Origin: Candidatus Altimarinota bacterium
GTDB taxonomy: Bacteria; Patescibacteriota; Gracilibacteria; RBG-16-42-10
Length of the DNA: 6,369 nucleotides
Direction of reading: 5' to 3'
Assembly: GCA_017984655.1 (NCBI GenBank)
Contig: JAGNZB010000069.1
Span: forward strand, 1-6,369
Shown here in pieces: positions 1-6,049 of the stretch; position 1 is the stretch's first letter, and each line of letters begins with the position of its first letter. Under the pieces are notes generated by a model. That model was not told where the DNA came from, ran no database searches, and was given only the letters and a program-made list of their open reading frames with translations. Both the position numbers and the translations under genes were made by a program.

Positions 1-1239
1 GAGTGGCGCTGGTGTACTCATCTGGGTAATTTCTCCCATCACCACGACGGTGCCTGCACTGCTGATTCTGCGCGGCATTTCGAGCATTACAGTTGTTGCT
101 GGTGCCATCGAAGAAATGGTCCAATCAACCGTGTTGGGTTCTACACCTGGTGCAAATACATGGCCATCGCTGGCAATTGTTGTGCCTGTAGCGGTAGTAG
201 CTCCTGGATAGGGAATATTGACGACAATGCCAGTGACCGTTGTTGGGCCTTGATTGGTTACGGTATAGATGAATGTTACATCAGTGTTCTCTGTGAAGGG
301 ACTTGGTGGTACGGCTTCGTAGGTCAAAGCAAGGTCGCCTTGATTGGTGATGCCAAAAAGAGTAACTGATGATGACCCCGATACGCGAATACCACCGACG
401 GATGATGCATTAGTTGCTCTGAATCCTAGTGATGGTGTGTGCGAAACTGTATAAGCTGCTGCACTAGGATAGGTCGCTATATCATTGTGGGGAACTGAAA
501 TGTCGAAGTTGCCACTGCCGTCTGTATTGCCGGAATAATTCATGATTCCGTCGGTAACACTGACTGTAATGCCGGAGGCCCCAAGCTCACCAATGTCTTG
601 AAAGCCGTTGCTAGCATTATTTGGAGTGCCATTGTCGTAGAATACAGTGCCCGTAATGTGGGCAGTGCTGACGCTGAAGTGGTTATTAAGCAAGGGACTG
701 CCTGCATTGGTTTGTGTACCAACAAATGATCCTCCAGCGAATGCTTTGCTCTTTGCTGAGGCTGAGATGACTAAGCCACTAATTCTAAAGTAAGCTGTCT
801 CACCAAGGGGAATGTTGTCTGCTGTAGTGTACTCATAGGTCGTACCTTCGGGATGAGTTTCAACACATGGAGTGGTGACACCACTAAAGTCAGGTCGAGG
901 TGATCCATTGGTAGCTAGTATGTATTCACAGACTCTACCTGAGATGTCGATGTTTGTTGTAAGGTCAATGGTAATGTAGGCGTTTAGGGCGTATGTATCA
1001 CTATTATTGCTGAGATTTGCGTAGTATCCCACGGCCGTACCTGGTATTACTCTTAGTCCTGGTGACGCATTAGTCGTGTCTACTACAGATCCTGTATAAC
1101 TATCAAAGACAAACGTGATAGTTTCATTTGCCGCTTGTGTTTGCAAAAAATAAGAAGAAAAAAGTACTGTAGTAGCAAGTATACTAATACAAGTACTGAC
1201 AGCTGCAATGCGCTTGAAGAAAGTGGGGGCGTTCAACAT
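1..1239 (-). CDS. Exported surface protein with SdrD_B-like and DUF11-like domains, C-terminus cut off by the window edge
   Basis: The minus strand is open for 413 codons from an ATG at 1239 to base 1 with no stop, so the 3' end lies outside the window. Residues 1-37 form a signal peptide: Lys9-Arg10, then a hydrophobic stretch about 11-32, then a likely signal peptidase I site near TQA/AN (residues 34-38). Residues 40-190 are Thr/Ser/Asn-rich beta-type sequence with only two cysteines after the signal (Cys104, Cys125), a possible disulfide. Residues about 195-298 resemble an SdrD_B/prealbumin-like domain: ITGTVFYD, a D-x-G-E-L-G-x-x-G-I-T-V segment, then a D-G-S-G-N-F turn. Residues about 302-413 look like a DUF11 domain with TYEAV and YTVTNQGP motifs. 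Families of this kind are cell-surface stalk or adhesion proteins; the ligand and the anchor are not visible. The start has no Shine-Dalgarno sequence; an AGGA lies about 25 nt upstream, too far to serve. Coding is well supported by composition and domain pattern; function is inferred. Confidence 0.85.
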   Translation of the reverse strand, partial: MLNAPTFFKRIAAVSTCISILATTVLFSSYFLQTQAANETITFVFDSYTGSVVDTTNASPGLRVIPGTAVGYYANLSNNSDTYALNAYITIDLTTNIDISGRVCEYILATNGSPRPDFSGVTTPCVETHPEGTTYEYTTADNIPLGETAYFRISGLVISASAKSKAFAGGSFVGTQTNAGSPLLNNHFSVSTAHITGTVFYDNGTPNNASNGFQDIGELGASGITVSVTDGIMNYSGNTDGSGNFDISVPHNDIATYPSAAAYTVSHTPSLGFRATNASSVGGIRVSGSSSVTLFGITNQGDLALTYEAVPPSPFTENTDVTFIYTVTNQGPTTVTGIVVNIPYPGATTATGTTIASDGHVFAPGVEPNTVDWTISSMAPATTVMLEMPRRISSAGTVVVMGEITQMSTPAPL

Positions 1240-1270
1240 ATGGGTTTTTTTGGTTTTTGTGTTTCCTGAT

Positions 1271-1300
1271 AGTATAGCAGGAAATGCTGCTAGTTGCCTA
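1271..1300 (-). promoter_or_regulatory. Candidate sigma70-type promoter of the surface-protein gene
   Basis: On the minus strand TAGGCA (1300-1295, 4/6 to consensus) and TATACT (1276-1271, 5/6) are separated by 18 nt. Transcription would start near 1264 and give a leader of about 25 nt before the ATG at 1239. The -10 is good and the -35 weak. It lies in the short divergent space where a promoter is required. Confidence 0.38.
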
Positions 1301-1314
1301 GGTCTAGAGATGGA

Positions 1315-1343
1315 TTTTCATCTCAGTACTTTTCCTGTATATA
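1315..1343 (+). promoter_or_regulatory. Candidate promoter of the NUDIX gene
   Basis: TTTTCA (1315-1320) and TATATA (1338-1343) are separated by 17 nt, each 4/6 to the sigma70 consensus. The TATATATATA run at 1338-1347 allows other -10 registers. The predicted start near 1350 would leave only about 15 nt of leader before the ATG at 1366. A small hairpin, GAGATG/CATCTC (1307-1324), overlaps the -35. Confidence 0.35.
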
Positions 1344-1365
1344 TATACCACATTGTTATTACTGA

Positions 1366-1818
1366 ATGGGACATACTTTGCGAGTGCATGTGGCTGCTGG
1401 TGCTGTAGTGTTATTTGAGAATCAAGTGCTTTTGGTCCGATTGACCAAAACTCGTGGCAAGGTGGGACTTTGGGGGTTGCCAGGAGGGAAAGTTGATCGT
1501 GGTGAGACTATTGAGCAGGGGATGATACGTGAAGTTCTGGAAGAAACTGGCATCACACCAGACTTATATACCGCGCGGCACTTGGGGGTGATCCATGAGC
1601 GTCCTCAGGCTAGCTGTAAGCATGTCTTTTTGATCAGGCTAGCCAAACAAGTGACACAGTTTACCTATGACACTAGAGAAATTATGGAGATTCGTTGGGT
1701 GCCACTTGATGTGGAGATTCTCAAGACTTTTGAATTCAGAACAACATGGATTCTACCGCTTCTAGCTGATATCATGAATGATGCTTTGCCGGTATCAGGC
1801 CTGCGTCTCTACGAGTAG
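1366..1818 (+). CDS. NUDIX hydrolase (MutT-like)
   Basis: A 150-residue protein with a complete NUDIX box, G-x5-E-x7-R-E-V-x-E-E-x-G-I: Gly41, Glu47, Arg55, Glu56, Glu59, Glu60, Gly62. The glutamates of this motif bind the divalent metals that hydrolyse nucleoside diphosphates linked to another moiety. The preceding LWGLPGGKV (35-43) and the N-terminal strand VAAGAVVLFENQVLLV (9-24) are typical of the fold. The length is that of a single-domain family member. The substrate cannot be told from sequence; oxidised nucleotides, NDP-sugars or capped nucleotides are all possible. The ATG at 1366 fits the domain boundary and is preferred; no Shine-Dalgarno precedes it. GTG codons 7 and 9 are later alternatives. 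It is a single gene, divergent from the surface-protein gene, with a repeat-filled spacer after its TAG stop and no clear intrinsic terminator. Confidence 0.93.
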   Translation: MGHTLRVHVAAGAVVLFENQVLLVRLTKTRGKVGLWGLPGGKVDRGETIEQGMIREVLEETGITPDLYTARHLGVIHERPQASCKHVFLIRLAKQVTQFTYDTREIMEIRWVPLDVEILKTFEFRTTWILPLLADIMNDALPVSGLRLYE

Positions 1819-1832
1819 TTGAATTAGTAAGG

Positions 1833-1867
1833 TTTACTTTTGGGCTTTTTCGCTCATGAAAAGTAAA
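1833..1867. other. 9-bp perfect inverted repeat after the NUDIX gene
   Basis: TTTACTTTT (1833-1841) pairs exactly with AAAAGTAAA (1859-1867) around a 17-nt loop. It is AT-rich and has no T-run following on either strand, so it is not a convincing terminator. Its right arm merges into the hexamer repeat, so it may be part of the same intergenic repeat structure. Confidence 0.35.
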
Positions 1868-1891
1868 AGGAAAGGTGAACGTAAAAGTAAA
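1856..1891 (+). repeat. Degenerate 6-nt repeat (NGTRAA type)
   Basis: Reading in sixes from 1862 gives AGTAAA, AGGAAA, GGTGAA, CGTAAA, AGTAAA; ATGAAA (1856-1861) fits as a sixth, diverged unit. The same kind of array occurs at 6160-6189 in the same orientation. An open frame starting at 1856 translates it as Lys/Arg/Ser/Gly-rich sequence but has no other sign of being a gene. Confidence 0.6.
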
Positions 1892-1918
1892 GATCTGACT
1901 AGTTTGATGTGTTGTCGT

Positions 1919-2100
1919 GATTATTTCCTGTTTCCTTGTTCCTATTTCCTTGAGCTCGCAAAATGTACCCTTGGCGAAAAACTGAGGAGCGAGGAAATAG
2001 AGTCTCTTCGTCCTGAGCGATTATTTCCTGTTTCCTTGCTCCTGTCTCCTTGAGCTCGCAAAATGTACCCTTGGCGAAAAACTGAGGAGCGAGGAAATAG
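1919..2100. repeat. Direct duplication, 82-bp copies with a 100-bp period
   Basis: Bases 1919-2000 recur at 2019-2100 with exactly three differences (1939/2039, 1944/2044, 1946/2046), all transitions; the last 54 bases are identical. Each copy has a pyrimidine-rich left part (TTCC runs), a GAGCTCGC palindrome core, and a purine-rich right end (GAGGAAATAG). The 18-nt spacer begins with AGTCTCTT; GAGTCTCTT (2000-2008) is inverted at 2103-2111. The outer 12-mer TTCCTATTTCCT (1939-1950) is perfectly inverted at 2092-2103. The stretch from 1819 to 2131 has no credible gene. Confidence 0.9.
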
Positions 2101-2111
2101 GAAAGAGACTC

Positions 2112-2128
2112 GCTCGCTTATGGCGAGC
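2112..2128 (-). terminator. Possible terminator hairpin downstream of tRNA-Glu
   Basis: On the minus strand, 4 nt after the tRNA 3' end, GCTCGC pairs with GCGAGC around a CATAA loop. The stem is 6 bp and GC-rich, but the downstream tract (GAGTCTCTTTCC) is only moderately T-rich, so termination is uncertain. It could also be part of the adjacent repeat, which shares the GAGCTCGC core. Confidence 0.3.
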
Positions 2129-2131
2129 TCG

Positions 2132-2203
2132 TAGCCCCATGGAGAATCGAACTCCAATTTTCGCGTTGAGAACGCGACGTCCTAACCGTTAGACGATGAG
2201 GCC
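2132..2203 (-). tRNA. tRNA-Glu (anticodon CTC)
   Basis: A full cloverleaf can be drawn over 72 nt. The acceptor stem GGCCTCA/TGGGGCT includes a G1-U72 wobble and a U-G pair. The D arm is GTC/GAC with an AACGGTTAG-type loop. The anticodon stem TCGCG/CGCGA holds loop TTCTCAA, with CTC complementary to bases 2168-2170. The variable region is 4 nt. The T arm TGGAG/CTCCA has loop TTCGATT. The discriminator is A and no CCA is encoded, so CCA must be added by nucleotidyltransferase. The body matches the usual tRNA-Glu pattern, including CATCGTCTAACGGTTAGGAC. It decodes GAG. A promoter lies upstream at 2271-2243. Confidence 0.95.
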
Positions 2204-2242
2204 AAAAATTTGGCGCTGAGAGGTGTGCTCTCTAGCAGCGGC

Positions 2243-2271
2243 ATATTAGGCAATCTCTTTGTGCTTGTAAA
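2243..2271 (-). promoter_or_regulatory. Promoter of tRNA-Glu
   Basis: On the minus strand TTTACA (2271-2266, 5/6 to TTGACA) and TAATAT (2248-2243, 4/6) are spaced by 17 nt. Transcription would start near 2236, giving a 5' leader of about 33 nt for RNase P to remove. That leader contains a GAGAG/CTCTC hairpin. Position and spacing suit a tRNA promoter. Confidence 0.55.
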
Positions 2272-2300
2272 TCCCTGAGATTTGATTTGTTGTGTGCTCG

Positions 2301-2579
2301 CTACTTTGTCTCTACCCGGGGTAATTGGATTCGTCTGATGAACTCTGCAATCTTGCCAATTTGTTTCTGGGTGAACAGGTGTCCTGGTATCAGATGGCCA
2401 CCCTCTACTGCTTTGGCTACGTCATGAAGTGTGAAGCCGATGTTTTGATTGAGCGCTAGTATTCTCATGCGATTACGGAGGTCGAATTTCGAAATCCCAA
2501 GTGTGTGGAGCTTGGCAATTGGTGCTGATAGTGGGGGATGGGCTGCGCTTTCTTCTGTGGCTAGTGTGAATCCTGTTGC
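2301..2579 (-). pseudogene. Frameshifted C-terminal continuation of the alpha-CTD-like gene
   Basis: In the -1 frame relative to the gene at 2561-3046, the minus strand is open from 2594 to a TAG at 2301-2303 and reads as ordinary protein. It begins with TGFTLATEE, exactly the kind of sequence expected after the last helix of an alpha-CTD-like module. After a Pro-rich linker it carries LHTLGISKFDLRNRMRIL, NQNIGFTLHDVAKAV and a terminal helix ending near RRIQLP. That second half resembles another helix-hairpin-helix unit. It has no start codon of its own at a sensible place. Restoring one base near 2577 would fuse it to the upstream gene as a protein of about 248 residues. No slippery heptamer is visible, so a mutation or an assembly error is likelier than programmed frameshifting. 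Confidence 0.7.
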
Positions 2580-3046
2580 AGCATCTGTGCTACACTAGTG
2601 CTATGGCGCCCTACGAAAGGGAGGAGTGCTAGTTCTGGTTCACTAAATAATTGGAGGTCATGGTAGGTTCGAATTCCGATGCTGGCGAGTAGGTTTTTGA
2701 TCCGAGATCGAATCGCAGGATCATAAGGCAATTGATCAACTATTTCTTTAATAACAGCGTCTACATTCGCAGTGACTTCTGGTGGTTTCGATGGTGTTCT
2801 TTCTGGCCCGGAGGGTAATTTCAACCCCCGACCAAGAAAACCAAAGACGTGGTCAGTGAGATCCTGCTCTAGTTCTCGTACTACTTCTGCAGCAATACTA
2901 AGCCTGACAGCGTCTGCTTGGTTGATTCCTTTTGTTGTCGATATGCTTAATCTTGCTATCCTTTCGCGGATGATTTCTACTACCGTCTGGGATCTTCTTT
3001 CTGCTGCGGCTAGCTTCATGCGCGGTGAACTGTCTGGTGAATGCAT
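2561..3046 (-). CDS. Protein with RNA polymerase alpha-CTD-like helix-hairpin-helix module; probably truncated by a frameshift
   Basis: The frame encodes 161 residues ending at TAG (2563-2561). Residues 10-70 are helical and charged (ERRSQTVVEIIRERIARL, then RLSIAAEVVRELEQDL), of no family I recognise. Residues 72-92 are a Pro/Gly/Lys linker. Residues about 108-157 match the helix-hairpin-helix fold of the RNA polymerase alpha C-terminal domain: I-x-x-R-x-x-N-L-L-x-x-x-G-I-R-T-x-x-D-L, S-E-P-E-L, then P-F-V-G-R-H-S. The last four residues (QDSH) break the pattern, whereas the -1 frame continues it (see 2301-2579). A DNA-binding or transcription-related role is inferred. It follows the VTT gene by 38 nt on the same strand, probably one transcript. 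Start choice is uncertain: ATG 3046 or the ATG at codon 10 (3019); neither has a Shine-Dalgarno. A TATTAT 4 nt before the ATG at 3046 could give leaderless transcription. Confidence 0.75.
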   Translation of the reverse strand: MHSPDSSPRMKLAAAERRSQTVVEIIRERIARLSISTTKGINQADAVRLSIAAEVVRELEQDLTDHVFGFLGRGLKLPSGPERTPSKPPEVTANVDAVIKEIVDQLPYDPAIRSRIKNLLASIGIRTYHDLQLFSEPELALLPFVGRHSTSVAQMLQQDSH

Positions 3047-3084
3047 AGATATAATAGGTTTCTATACATTCTGAGCCTTTTTGT

Positions 3085-3786
3085 TTATTTGTCAATATTC
3101 TCGAGGCGGTTCTTGATAAAGGAGCGGAGGATTATAGCTAGGATGATCAAAACAAAAGCTGCTAGTATGAAGGATTCAGCGTGATTGAAGCGGTCGATCA
3201 AGCGCTTGAATGCGCCCAGTCCACCAAAGCCTAGATACAAATAGAAGAAGCCGCGAATGAAGTTGCCGAAGAAGGTGCCGATCAAATAGGGTTTGACTGG
3301 CATTTTGATAATGCCACAAATCACTGATACTGGAGAGGTCGGCATGATTGGAATCGCACGTAGGACAATCAATGCCCAGATATCACGGTTCCCTTTGTGG
3401 AACTTTTTACCATATGCTTCGATTTTTTGCGGGTCGAGTCCAAAAAACTTGCCCCATTTTTTGATTAGCACATCCTCAGCGATGACTCCGAAGTAATACA
3501 GTACCCAGGTGCCGGCTGTCTTGCTCACACTGCCGAGTAGCGCTAACCACAACAGAAATACAAATTCGTATCCTTGGGAGAAGGCGATTGATCCTGCCAA
3601 TGTCATGACGGCGGGAGATGGGATGGGAGCAATAATTTCTTCTAGTAGGCTGCCGAGCAAAACAAAGAGCTCAACTGGTACTTTGGTGGCCCAAAGTTGG
3701 AGCACTTGAGTGAATTGGACTATAAAGTTCACAATCGAGGGGGTAAAAGCATAGCTGTTGTAGCATGAAATATTTATTTGTACCAC
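3085..3786 (-). CDS. DedA/VTT-domain (SNARE-associated type) membrane protein
   Basis: A 233-residue integral membrane protein with the DedA/VTT pattern. LLEEIIAPIPSPAVMTLAG (47-65) carries the conserved acidic-then-Pro re-entrant segment. LLGSVSKTAGTWVLYYFG (83-100) corresponds to the G-x3-G-x4-Y-x-x-G motif. Residues 143-158 carry Arg143, Pro146, Pro149, Pro152 and Gly158, matching the conserved Arg/Pro/Gly segment. GTFFGNFIRGFFYLYLG (170-186) is the following re-entrant or membrane helix. Residues about 205-222 form a C-terminal membrane helix before a basic tail. The family includes phospholipid flippases/scramblases and proteins of unclear transport role, so the precise substrate is unknown. 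The start used is GTG (3786); the frame has a stop 8 codons upstream and no ATG precedes the domain, so an internal GTG near codon 29 is the main alternative. No Shine-Dalgarno or clear promoter was found upstream. Confidence 0.88.
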   Translation of the reverse strand: MVQINISCYNSYAFTPSIVNFIVQFTQVLQLWATKVPVELFVLLGSLLEEIIAPIPSPAVMTLAGSIAFSQGYEFVFLLWLALLGSVSKTAGTWVLYYFGVIAEDVLIKKWGKFFGLDPQKIEAYGKKFHKGNRDIWALIVLRAIPIMPTSPVSVICGIIKMPVKPYLIGTFFGNFIRGFFYLYLGFGGLGAFKRLIDRFNHAESFILAAFVLIILAIILRSFIKNRLENIDK

Positions 3787-4038
3787 TGGGCAATGTATCT
3801 GGCAGTATCAAATTTTCGTGGGTAGCCATTGGTTCCCATTGCACTGGGCTTTTCGGTTTTGGTTTATTCAATAGATCATCGGGCCAGTTCCTGAATCTGG
3901 ACCCTGCAATAGACGTGTGCTTGGGCCTTCCATAAGTCGCTGATCAATAATTTTCTTAGCATAAGGATGATGATATCATTTTACAAAAGCTACTAAATCG
4001 TCTAGCCTGCTCGCACTGTTTATTTTATTTTGTTTTGT
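3787..4038. other. Divergent intergenic region between the VTT gene and typA
   Basis: This 252-bp space has no convincing gene. A minus-strand open frame starting at 3871 runs into the VTT gene in another frame and is rejected. The right part becomes AT-rich and holds the candidate typA promoter at 3951-3979. An 8-bp direct repeat CACTGGGC occurs near 3784 and near 3841; it is too short to mean much. Confidence 0.5.
3951..3979 (+). promoter_or_regulatory. Candidate promoter of typA
   Basis: TTTTCT (3951-3956, 3/6) and TATCAT (3974-3979, 5/6) are spaced by 17 nt. The start would be near 3986, leaving a leader of about 53 nt that ends in a T-rich stretch (4019-4038) without a Shine-Dalgarno. 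The weak -35 keeps this tentative. Confidence 0.35.
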
Positions 4039-5844
4039 ATGTCTCTTCGCAATCTAGCCGTTATCGCCCACGTGGATCATGGAAAAACTACTCTTGTTGA
4101 TGCTTTGCTCAAGCAAACTCATGCTATCAAGGAAGAAAAAGAAGGTGAGGAAAAGAAACAAATGATGGATTCCAATGACTTGGAACGCGAGCGTGGTATT
4201 ACTATCTTCGCAAAAAATGCATCATTCCGATATCATGATGAGAAGATCAACTTGGTTGATACTCCTGGGCATGCTGACTTTGGTGGTGAGGTCGAGCGTA
4301 CTTTGCGTATGGTCGATGGAGTTCTCCTCTTGGTTGATGCCAAAGAAGGACCAATGCCACAGACTCGTTTCGTTTTGAAAAAGTCTCTAGAGCTCGGTCA
4401 TCGTGTCATCGTCGTGATCAACAAAATCGACAAAAAAGATGTCCGTATTGATTGGGTACTCAATAAGACATTTGATCTTTTTATTGAGCTTGGTGCTACT
4501 GATGAACAAGCTGACTTCCCTGTAGTATATGCTGCTGGAGCGCTTGGTAAGGCTGGGTTGGTCGCTGATCTCAGTGCTATGAAAGATATTACTCCACTTT
4601 TGGATGTAATCTTGACTACTATCCCAGAAGGTACACGCGATGCAACGGGGCCATTGCAAGCTTTGGTGTTTGCGCTCAAGTATGACAACTACAAAGGTCA
4701 ACTTGGTATTTGTAAGCTCTATCGTGGCAAAATTAAACGTGCTCAAGATGTTTTGCATATGCGTCGTGATGGTACGACAGTCAAGGGTAAGATCGCTGAA
4801 CTTTTGGTGTATGAAGGTATGGCTATGCAAGTAGCTGAAGAAGCTGATGCTGGTGATATCGTGGTGATAGCTGGTGTTGAAGGCCTCAAGATCGGGGACA
4901 CCATTGCTGATCGTGAGAATCCAGAGGCATTGCCTGTCATTGCTGTGGAAGAGCCAACTGTGAAGATGGTATTCTCAGTCAATACTAGTCCATTGGCTGG
5001 AAAAGAAGGTGACTTCGTCACTACTCGTCAGATCCGTGAGCGTCTCAATCGTGAGTTGATGACTGATATGGCCCTTCGTGTTGATGATGGTCAGTCTGCT
5101 GATCAATGGGTAGTGTCAGGACGTGGTGAATTACATCTCTCAATTTTGCTTGAGACCATGCGTCGTGAGGGCTATGAGCTTCAGGTTGCTAAGCCTGAAG
5201 TAATTCTTAAAGAGGAGAATGGCAAGAAGATGGAGCCATATGAAGAGGTGACTTGTGAAATTCCAAAAGAATTCTCTGGATCTGTGATTGAGAAGATGGG
5301 TAAGAGAAAAGCTGAGATGACTGACATGCAAAGTGAAGGGGATCGTGTGATCATGGTGTTTGTGATCCCAACTCGAGGATTTATTGGCTACCGCAATGAG
5401 TACCTTACTGATAGTAAGGGACAGGGTATCATGAACAGTATTTTGCTTGGCTATCGTCCATACGCTGGTGATATCCAACATGCTCCTCATGGCTCATTGA
5501 TCGCATTTGAAAGTGGTGAGACTACTCCATATGCGCTTTATGCTATTCAGGATCGTGGTGACCTCTTCATCGGACCGGGTGTGACTGTCTATGCTGGTAT
5601 GGTGATCGGTCGCAATGCGAAGCCACTCGACATGGAGGTCAATGCTTGTCGTGCCAAGAAGCTGACCAATATGCGCGCTTCAGGTAATGATGAGAACGTT
5701 ATTTTGACCCCGCATCGCAATCTCAGTTTGGAACAAGCTCTCGAGTATATCAGTGAAGACGAATTGGTAGAGATCACTCCACAAAGCATTCGTATTCGTA
5801 AGCTAGTTCTCGATCAGAATGCTCGAAAACGAAGCCAACGCTAA
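4039..5844 (+). CDS. typA: Translational GTPase TypA/BipA
   Basis: A complete 601-residue protein, close to the roughly 600-610 usual for TypA/BipA, a ribosome-binding GTPase related to EF-G and LepA. GTPase motifs: G1 AHVDHGKTT (10-18), switch I RERGITI (50-56), G3 DTPGHADF (74-81), G4 NKID (128-131), G5 region [10 protein letters not shown] (164-173), where Ala replaces the usual Ser of SA. Domain II is about 203-300 and the EF-G domain III-like part about 305-385 with [10 protein letters not shown] (361-370). The domain V-like part is about 396-480 with PTRGFIGYR (444-452). The BipA-specific C-terminal domain follows, with NMRASGNDE (544-552). The ATG at 4039 ([15 protein letters not shown]) is chosen over an upstream in-frame TTG at 4030 by similarity to family N-termini. 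Many CGT and GGT codons suggest good expression. The 3' end overlaps the next gene by 26 nt. Confidence 0.97.
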   Translation: MSLRNLAVIAHVDHGKTTLVDALLKQTHAIKEEKEGEEKKQMMDSNDLERERGITIFAKNASFRYHDEKINLVDTPGHADFGGEVERTLRMVDGVLLLVDAKEGPMPQTRFVLKKSLELGHRVIVVINKIDKKDVRIDWVLNKTFDLFIELGATDEQADFPVVYAAGALGKAGLVADLSAMKDITPLLDVILTTIPEGTRDATGPLQALVFALKYDNYKGQLGICKLYRGKIKRAQDVLHMRRDGTTVKGKIAELLVYEGMAMQVAEEADAGDIVVIAGVEGLKIGDTIADRENPEALPVIAVEEPTVKMVFSVNTSPLAGKEGDFVTTRQIRERLNRELMTDMALRVDDGQSADQWVVSGRGELHLSILLETMRREGYELQVAKPEVILKEENGKKMEPYEEVTCEIPKEFSGSVIEKMGKRKAEMTDMQSEGDRVIMVFVIPTRGFIGYRNEYLTDSKGQGIMNSILLGYRPYAGDIQHAPHGSLIAFESGETTPYALYAIQDRGDLFIGPGVTVYAGMVIGRNAKPLDMEVNACRAKKLTNMRASGNDENVILTPHRNLSLEQALEYISEDELVEITPQSIRIRKLVLDQNARKRSQR

Positions 5845-6016
5845 ATCAATAGTACCAGCTCAGCCATTGGTCAAACCCAAGGCTGAGTCTGGTCCAACGT
5901 CGCTCTCCAGACAGTTTCTACTCGATCAAGGGAGATGCTGTCATTCAGGCTGTGTGAATTGTCCTTATCCACTCAAAGAAAAAGAGCGGAAAAACACAGA
6001 AAATTACAAATTATAA
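5819..6016 (+). CDS. Small cysteine-rich protein, DUF5522-like
   Basis: A 65-residue protein whose core, QFLLDQGRCCHSGCVNCPY (32-50), matches the DUF5522 pattern of a helix followed by G-x-C-C-x-x-G-C-x-x-C-P-Y. Cys40, Cys41, Cys45 and Cys48 could bind a metal ion; the function of the family is unknown to me. The ATG at 5819 lies inside typA, overlapping it by 26 nt in another frame, so translation may be coupled to typA termination; no Shine-Dalgarno is present. A TTG at 5867 is an alternative start but falls within a strong hairpin. The first about 26 residues are poorly conserved-looking. Oddity: the final codons (N-Y-K-L) and the TAA stop lie inside the AATTACA inverted repeat that begins at 6002, so the native C-terminus was probably replaced. 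The cysteine motif makes a real gene likely despite its size. Confidence 0.78.
   Translation: MLENEANAKSIVPAQPLVKPKAESGPTSLSRQFLLDQGRCCHSGCVNCPYPLKEKERKNTENYKL
5854..5893 (+). promoter_or_regulatory. Long RNA hairpin just after the typA stop
   Basis: ACCAG-CTCAGCC-(A)-TTGG pairs with CCAA-GGCTGAG-(T)-CTGGT around the loop TCAAAC. This gives 16 base pairs with two single-base bulges (5866 and 5888). It starts 10 nt after the typA stop, inside the 5' part of the DUF5522-like frame. No T-run follows, so it is not a classical terminator; it could protect the typA mRNA 3' end or limit translation of the small gene. Confidence 0.6.
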
Positions 6017-6037
6017 ATTACAAATTACAAATTTGGG
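6002..6037 (+). repeat. Left terminal inverted repeat, 7-nt AATTACA units
   Basis: Units in order are AATTACA, AATTATA, AATTACA, AATTACA, then AATTTGGG. The arm overlaps the last 15 bases of the DUF5522-like gene (codons 62-65 in part and the TAA at 6014-6016). Confidence 0.9.
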
Positions 6038-6049
6038 TCAGGGCTCGAG

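Noticed and set aside
1833..1867. Intrinsic terminator of the NUDIX gene
   Set aside because: The inverted repeat is AT-rich, has a 17-nt loop, and is followed by purines rather than T residues.
1856..2053. 65-residue plus-strand open frame over the repeats
   Set aside because: It is only a reading of the hexamer array and the first 100-bp repeat copy; no family pattern, and Lys/Arg-rich because of the repeat.
1942..2157. 71-residue minus-strand open frame
   Set aside because: It spans the duplicated repeat and the 3' part of the tRNA-Glu gene, so it cannot be an independent gene.
2561..2594. Programmed -1 frameshift in the alpha-CTD-like gene
   Set aside because: No X-XXY-YYZ slippery heptamer or following strong hairpin is visible in the overlap; mutation or assembly error is simpler.
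2772..3074. 100-residue plus-strand open frame
   Set aside because: Antisense shadow of the alpha-CTD-like gene, whose frame shows a recognisable domain.
3671..3871. 66-residue minus-strand frame starting upstream of the VTT gene
   Set aside because: It overlaps the VTT gene in another frame and shows no domain or membrane pattern; only its first 28 codons are in non-coding sequence.
4387..4830. 147-residue minus-strand open frame inside typA
   Set aside because: Antisense shadow of a strongly conserved gene.
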